A stretch of DNA of 6,549 nucleotides from Chloroflexota bacterium (GTDB taxonomy: Bacteria > Chloroflexota > Anaerolineae > UBA4142). A program made the position numbers and the translations under genes. Of this stretch, positions 4,914 through 6,549 are shown piece by piece. Each line of letters opens with the position of its first letter. The first letter of the stretch is position 1. The stretch lies in NCBI GenBank assembly GCA_016199405.1, contig JACQGS010000057.1, forward strand, positions 1 through 6,549. The letters are read 5' to 3'. The notes under the pieces are model-generated. The model searched no databases. It saw only the letters and a list, made by a program, of their open reading frames with translations, and had not been told where the DNA came from.

Positions 4914-5513
4914 TTACAGCGGTGCGCTGATTTGTTGGAGGATTGTGCGTGCGCCCTGCGCGGCGTGCGCGCGATGACTGATTTTGTTTTTCTCTTCGTC
5001 GGATAACTCCGCCATCGTTACGCCGCGTTCCGGGAAAAGAAAGATCGGATCATAGCCAAAGCCGTTTGTTCCGCGCGGCGCGAAAATAATTTCGCCTTCG
5101 CACGATCCGTCTGTTTCATACAACGTGCCATCCGGCATTGCAATACAAATCGTGCACCGAAAGCGCGCGGCGCGTTCCGCGCGCGGCACCTCGCGCATCC
5201 TGTCGAGCAGAAACGCGATGCGTTCCGCGTCGGTCGCGTTTTCGCCGGCGTAGCGTTTCGAGCGAACGCCCGGCTCGCCGCCAAGCGCGTCGACTTCCAA
5301 GCCGGAATCATCCGCCAGCGTCAGCAGATTGCTTTGGCGCGCGGAGTGCGCGGCTTTGAGCCGCGCGTTTTCCGCGAACGTCGCGCCGGTTTCGTCAACG
5401 TCGTCGCGGATGCCCACATCGTCGAGCGTGACGAGGTCGAGCGGCAGGTCGGCAAAAATTTCGCGGTATTCTTTGAATTTGCCGCGATTGTGTGTGGCGA
5501 TGAGGAGGCGCAT
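4914..5513 (-). CDS. rdgB: RdgB/HAM1-type XTP/dITP diphosphatase
   Basis: Cytoplasmic house-cleaning enzyme that hydrolyses XTP, ITP and dITP to monophosphates and keeps deaminated purines out of DNA and RNA. The 199-residue length is normal for the family. Signature motifs appear in order: ATHNRGKFKE (6-15, nucleotide phosphate loop), ETGATFAENARLKA (41-54), LADDSGLEVDAL (66-77, with the catalytic metal-binding aspartates), PGVRSKRYAG, the FGYDPIF substrate loop, and the C-terminal MAELSDEEKNKISHR. ATG 5513 starts exactly at the family N-terminus. No Shine-Dalgarno is seen; instead a 7-bp repeat array begins 4 bases upstream of the start. It is divergent from the DUF4446 gene and upstream of the exported-protein gene on the same strand. 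Identification is secure. Confidence 0.96.
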   Translation of the reverse strand: MRLLIATHNRGKFKEYREIFADLPLDLVTLDDVGIRDDVDETGATFAENARLKAAHSARQSNLLTLADDSGLEVDALGGEPGVRSKRYAGENATDAERIAFLLDRMREVPRAERAARFRCTICIAMPDGTLYETDGSCEGEIIFAPRGTNGFGYDPIFLFPERGVTMAELSDEEKNKISHRAHAAQGARTILQQISAPL

Positions 5514-5516
5514 AAG

Positions 5517-5551
5517 AAGTAATCAGTGACCAGTTATCAGTGATCAGTAAA
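5517..5551. repeat. 7-bp tandem array, cagtNaN x5
   Basis: Units AAGTAAT, CAGTGAC, CAGTTAT, CAGTGAT and CAGTAAA follow at exactly 7 bp. The array fills the rdgB leader side of the 81-bp divergent region and leaves no ribosome site for rdgB. The same CAGTTATCAGTGATCAGT text is familiar from gene borders in other environmental genomes (recollection). Confidence 0.65.
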
Positions 5552-5560
5552 CGGGTGCCC

Positions 5561-5588
5561 TTGACCCGATTGGCATTCTCAATACAAT
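5561..5588 (+). promoter_or_regulatory. Sigma-70-type promoter for the DUF4446 gene, probably leaderless
   Basis: TTGACC (-35, 5561-5566) and TACAAT (-10, 5583-5588) are spaced 16 bp apart. The expected transcription start, about 7 nt after the -10, falls at or beside the GTG start at 5595, and no Shine-Dalgarno is present. This points to a leaderless mRNA. It starts right after the 7-bp repeat array. Confidence 0.6.
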
Positions 5589-5594
5589 GCAACT

Positions 5595-6065
5595 GTGGAA
5601 TTTATCGTTTTGCTTTTGGCGTTTTTGGTTCTCGTCGCTTTGAGTTGGGCGGCGTATATCGAATTGCGTTATCAACGGCTCGCGCGATCATTTCGCGCGT
5701 TGATGTTGGGACGCGCGGGCGCGGATTTGGAAAGCGTGTTGTTGGATCACGTCGGCAGAATGGGGCAGGCGGAGCAGACGATCGGCGCGGTCTTGCAGCG
5801 TTTGCAAAATTTGGAAACGAAACAGCCGTCGCAAGTTCAACACGTCGGCCTCGTGCGCTTTAATCCATTTCAAGACAAAGGCGGCGATCAAAGTTTTGTG
5901 ATCGCGCTCTTGGACGGTCATACCGACGGCGTGGTGATTAGTTGTTTGCACTCGCGCGTCGATCTCAAATTGTACGCCAAGGCGATTATCGGCGGACAGT
6001 CGATGATTTCGCTCACGCCGGAAGAAAGAGAAGCGATCGCGCGCGCGATGAAACCGAAGATGTAG
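5595..6065 (+). CDS. DUF4446 family membrane-anchored protein
   Basis: A 156-residue protein. Residues 2-22 (EFIVLLLAFLVLVALSWAAYI) form one N-terminal membrane segment. A helical, possibly coiled-coil stretch follows (about 30-75, with LLDHVGRMGQAEQ and VLQRLQNLE). The C-terminal domain VGLVRFNPFQDKGGDQSFVIALLDGHTDGVVISCLHSR to LTPEEREAIARAM carries the DUF4446 pattern (R-N-F-D-GGDQSF--ALLD---DGVV---L--R). It is known mainly from Firmicutes and Chloroflexota, with no established role. The soluble domain probably faces the cytoplasm (inference). GTG 5595 is chosen because the hydrophobic helix begins at once and the promoter -10 ends 6 bases upstream. It is divergent from rdgB. A convergent glycosyltransferase gene follows, with only a repeat block between. 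Confidence 0.88.
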   Translation: MEFIVLLLAFLVLVALSWAAYIELRYQRLARSFRALMLGRAGADLESVLLDHVGRMGQAEQTIGAVLQRLQNLETKQPSQVQHVGLVRFNPFQDKGGDQSFVIALLDGHTDGVVISCLHSRVDLKLYAKAIIGGQSMISLTPEEREAIARAMKPKM

Positions 6066-6073
6066 ACACGTCG

Positions 6074-6122
6074 CAGGTTACAGGTCACAAGTTCCCGGTC
6101 ACAAGTTGCAAGTCACAAGTTA
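6074..6122. repeat. 7-bp tandem array, caRgtYN x7
   Basis: Seven units at an exact 7-bp step: CAGGTTA, CAGGTCA, CAAGTTC, CCGGTCA, CAAGTTG, CAAGTCA and CAAGTTA. The array starts 8 bases after the DUF4446 stop and reaches the minus-strand glycosyltransferase stop (6120-6122). GTCGCAGGT at 6070-6078 is complementary to ACCTGCGAC in the next array, so the two could pair as a long hairpin. Confidence 0.7.
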
Positions 6123-6549
6123 CAAAGGGCTAGAAGCCTGCGACCTGCGACCTGCGACCTGCGACTTGAACGCCGGCAAACTGTGTGCGATGCTCAACAG
6201 CCCCGTGTAAAAAAAACCCGCCGCGTACAAAAGTAAATACGGCAACGCCCAGAAAAACTTTTGTTGCCACGCGATGACCACGCCGGCAAGCGCGTACACT
6301 CCCAGCCCCAATTCCCCGACGGCTTCCCAACTAAACGCGAGCGCGTATTCTTTCGATTCCCACGCATCCGCATCTTGTTCGACGCGAAATTTTGGCGTGC
6401 GGCGAAACGTGTTACCGCGCCGGGTGAACGCCTCCGCCACCGCGAGCGAGTTATTCCACGCCATCCCGATCCCCAACAACAACAACGCGGCGAAATAGAC
6501 AAAGCGCGCGCGCCCATCGCGATAGAGCGCGCGTTGCGAGAGCGCGTAC
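6120..6549 (-). CDS. Membrane glycosyltransferase-like protein, C-terminal part (5' end outside window)
   Basis: About 142 C-terminal codons, open to the right edge. The start of the visible part, YALSQRALYRDGRARFVYFAALLLLGIGMAWNNSLAVAEAF, then FRRTPKFRVEQD, matches the end of family 2 glycosyltransferases (cellulose-synthase-like) with C-terminal membrane helices: the GIG-A--NS-AV-EA and RTPK signatures. Two further hydrophobic segments (ELGLGVYALAGVVIAW and FFWALPYLLLYAAGFFYTGLL) are likely transmembrane helices. The catalytic GT-A domain is beyond the window, so sugar and acceptor are unknown. The last 15 residues (KSQVAGRRSQASSPL) are translated 7-bp repeat, not family sequence; the native end is probably near HSLPAF (about 6171). 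The gene is convergent with the DUF4446 gene. Confidence 0.75.
   Translation of the reverse strand, partial: YALSQRALYRDGRARFVYFAALLLLGIGMAWNNSLAVAEAFTRRGNTFRRTPKFRVEQDADAWESKEYALAFSWEAVGELGLGVYALAGVVIAWQQKFFWALPYLLLYAAGFFYTGLLSIAHSLPAFKSQVAGRRSQASSPL
6137..6164. repeat. 7-bp tandem array, cctgcga x4, within the glycosyltransferase tail
   Basis: CCTGCGA is repeated four times without mismatch at 6137, 6144, 6151 and 6158, then CTTGA. On the minus strand it is read as SQVAGRRSQ in the C-terminal tail of the glycosyltransferase. Four identical heptads imply recent expansion. Confidence 0.8.

Noticed and set aside
948..6164. CRISPR array among the short repeats
   Set aside because: Units are 7-10 bp without spacers. 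CRISPR repeats are about 23-40 bp with similar-length unique spacers, and no cas gene is present.

Overview
The window looks like chromosomal DNA from an uncultured bacterium, most plausibly a Chloroflexota (Anaerolineae-like) lineage. That placement is inference. It rests on the protein set (a DUF2277 protein, a DUF4446 protein, a long pentapeptide-repeat protein, an exported GWG-motif protein), on strong use of gcg/cgc codons mixed with A/T-ending codons, and on gene borders full of short dispersed-looking repeats. No phage, transposase, CRISPR, tRNA or rRNA is visible.

Layout. 1-924 (+): 3' part of seryl-tRNA synthetase. 983-2371 (+): a TRAM-domain, Fe-S 23S rRNA m5U methyltransferase (RlmD/RumA family) whose reading frame carries two in-frame palindromic inserts and a repeat-built N-terminus. 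2458-2667 (+): small DUF2277 protein. 2583-2852: mostly non-coding, with an unrecognised open stretch. 2853-3548 (+): VapBC-type toxin-antitoxin pair with its own promoter and codon use unlike its neighbours. 3589-4119 (+): pentapeptide-repeat protein, closed by a bidirectional terminator at 4136-4164. 4166-4825 (-): exported protein of unknown function with a repetitive charged tail. 4914-5513 (-): RdgB-type XTP/dITP pyrophosphatase. 5595-6065 (+): DUF4446 membrane-anchored protein, divergent from rdgB and probably leaderless. 6120-6549 (-): C-terminal part of a membrane glycosyltransferase-like protein entering from the right edge.

The genes do not form one pathway. They are housekeeping functions (translation, rRNA modification, nucleotide-pool cleaning) mixed with accessory ones (toxin-antitoxin, pentapeptide and exported proteins). 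What links the window is its repeat content. At least five short arrays have an exact 7-bp period but different sequences (948-965, 993-1032, 5517-5551, 6074-6122, 6137-6164). There are two copies of a 10-bp-period element just ahead of start codons, one 8-bp array, and three palindromic or composite elements. Several of these overlap coding sequence: they supply the stop of serS, the N-terminus and two internal segments of the rRNA methyltransferase, and the C-terminal tail of the glycosyltransferase. The most striking case is a 77-bp perfect-stem palindrome translated in frame between the first and second cysteines of the methyltransferase Fe-S cluster motif.
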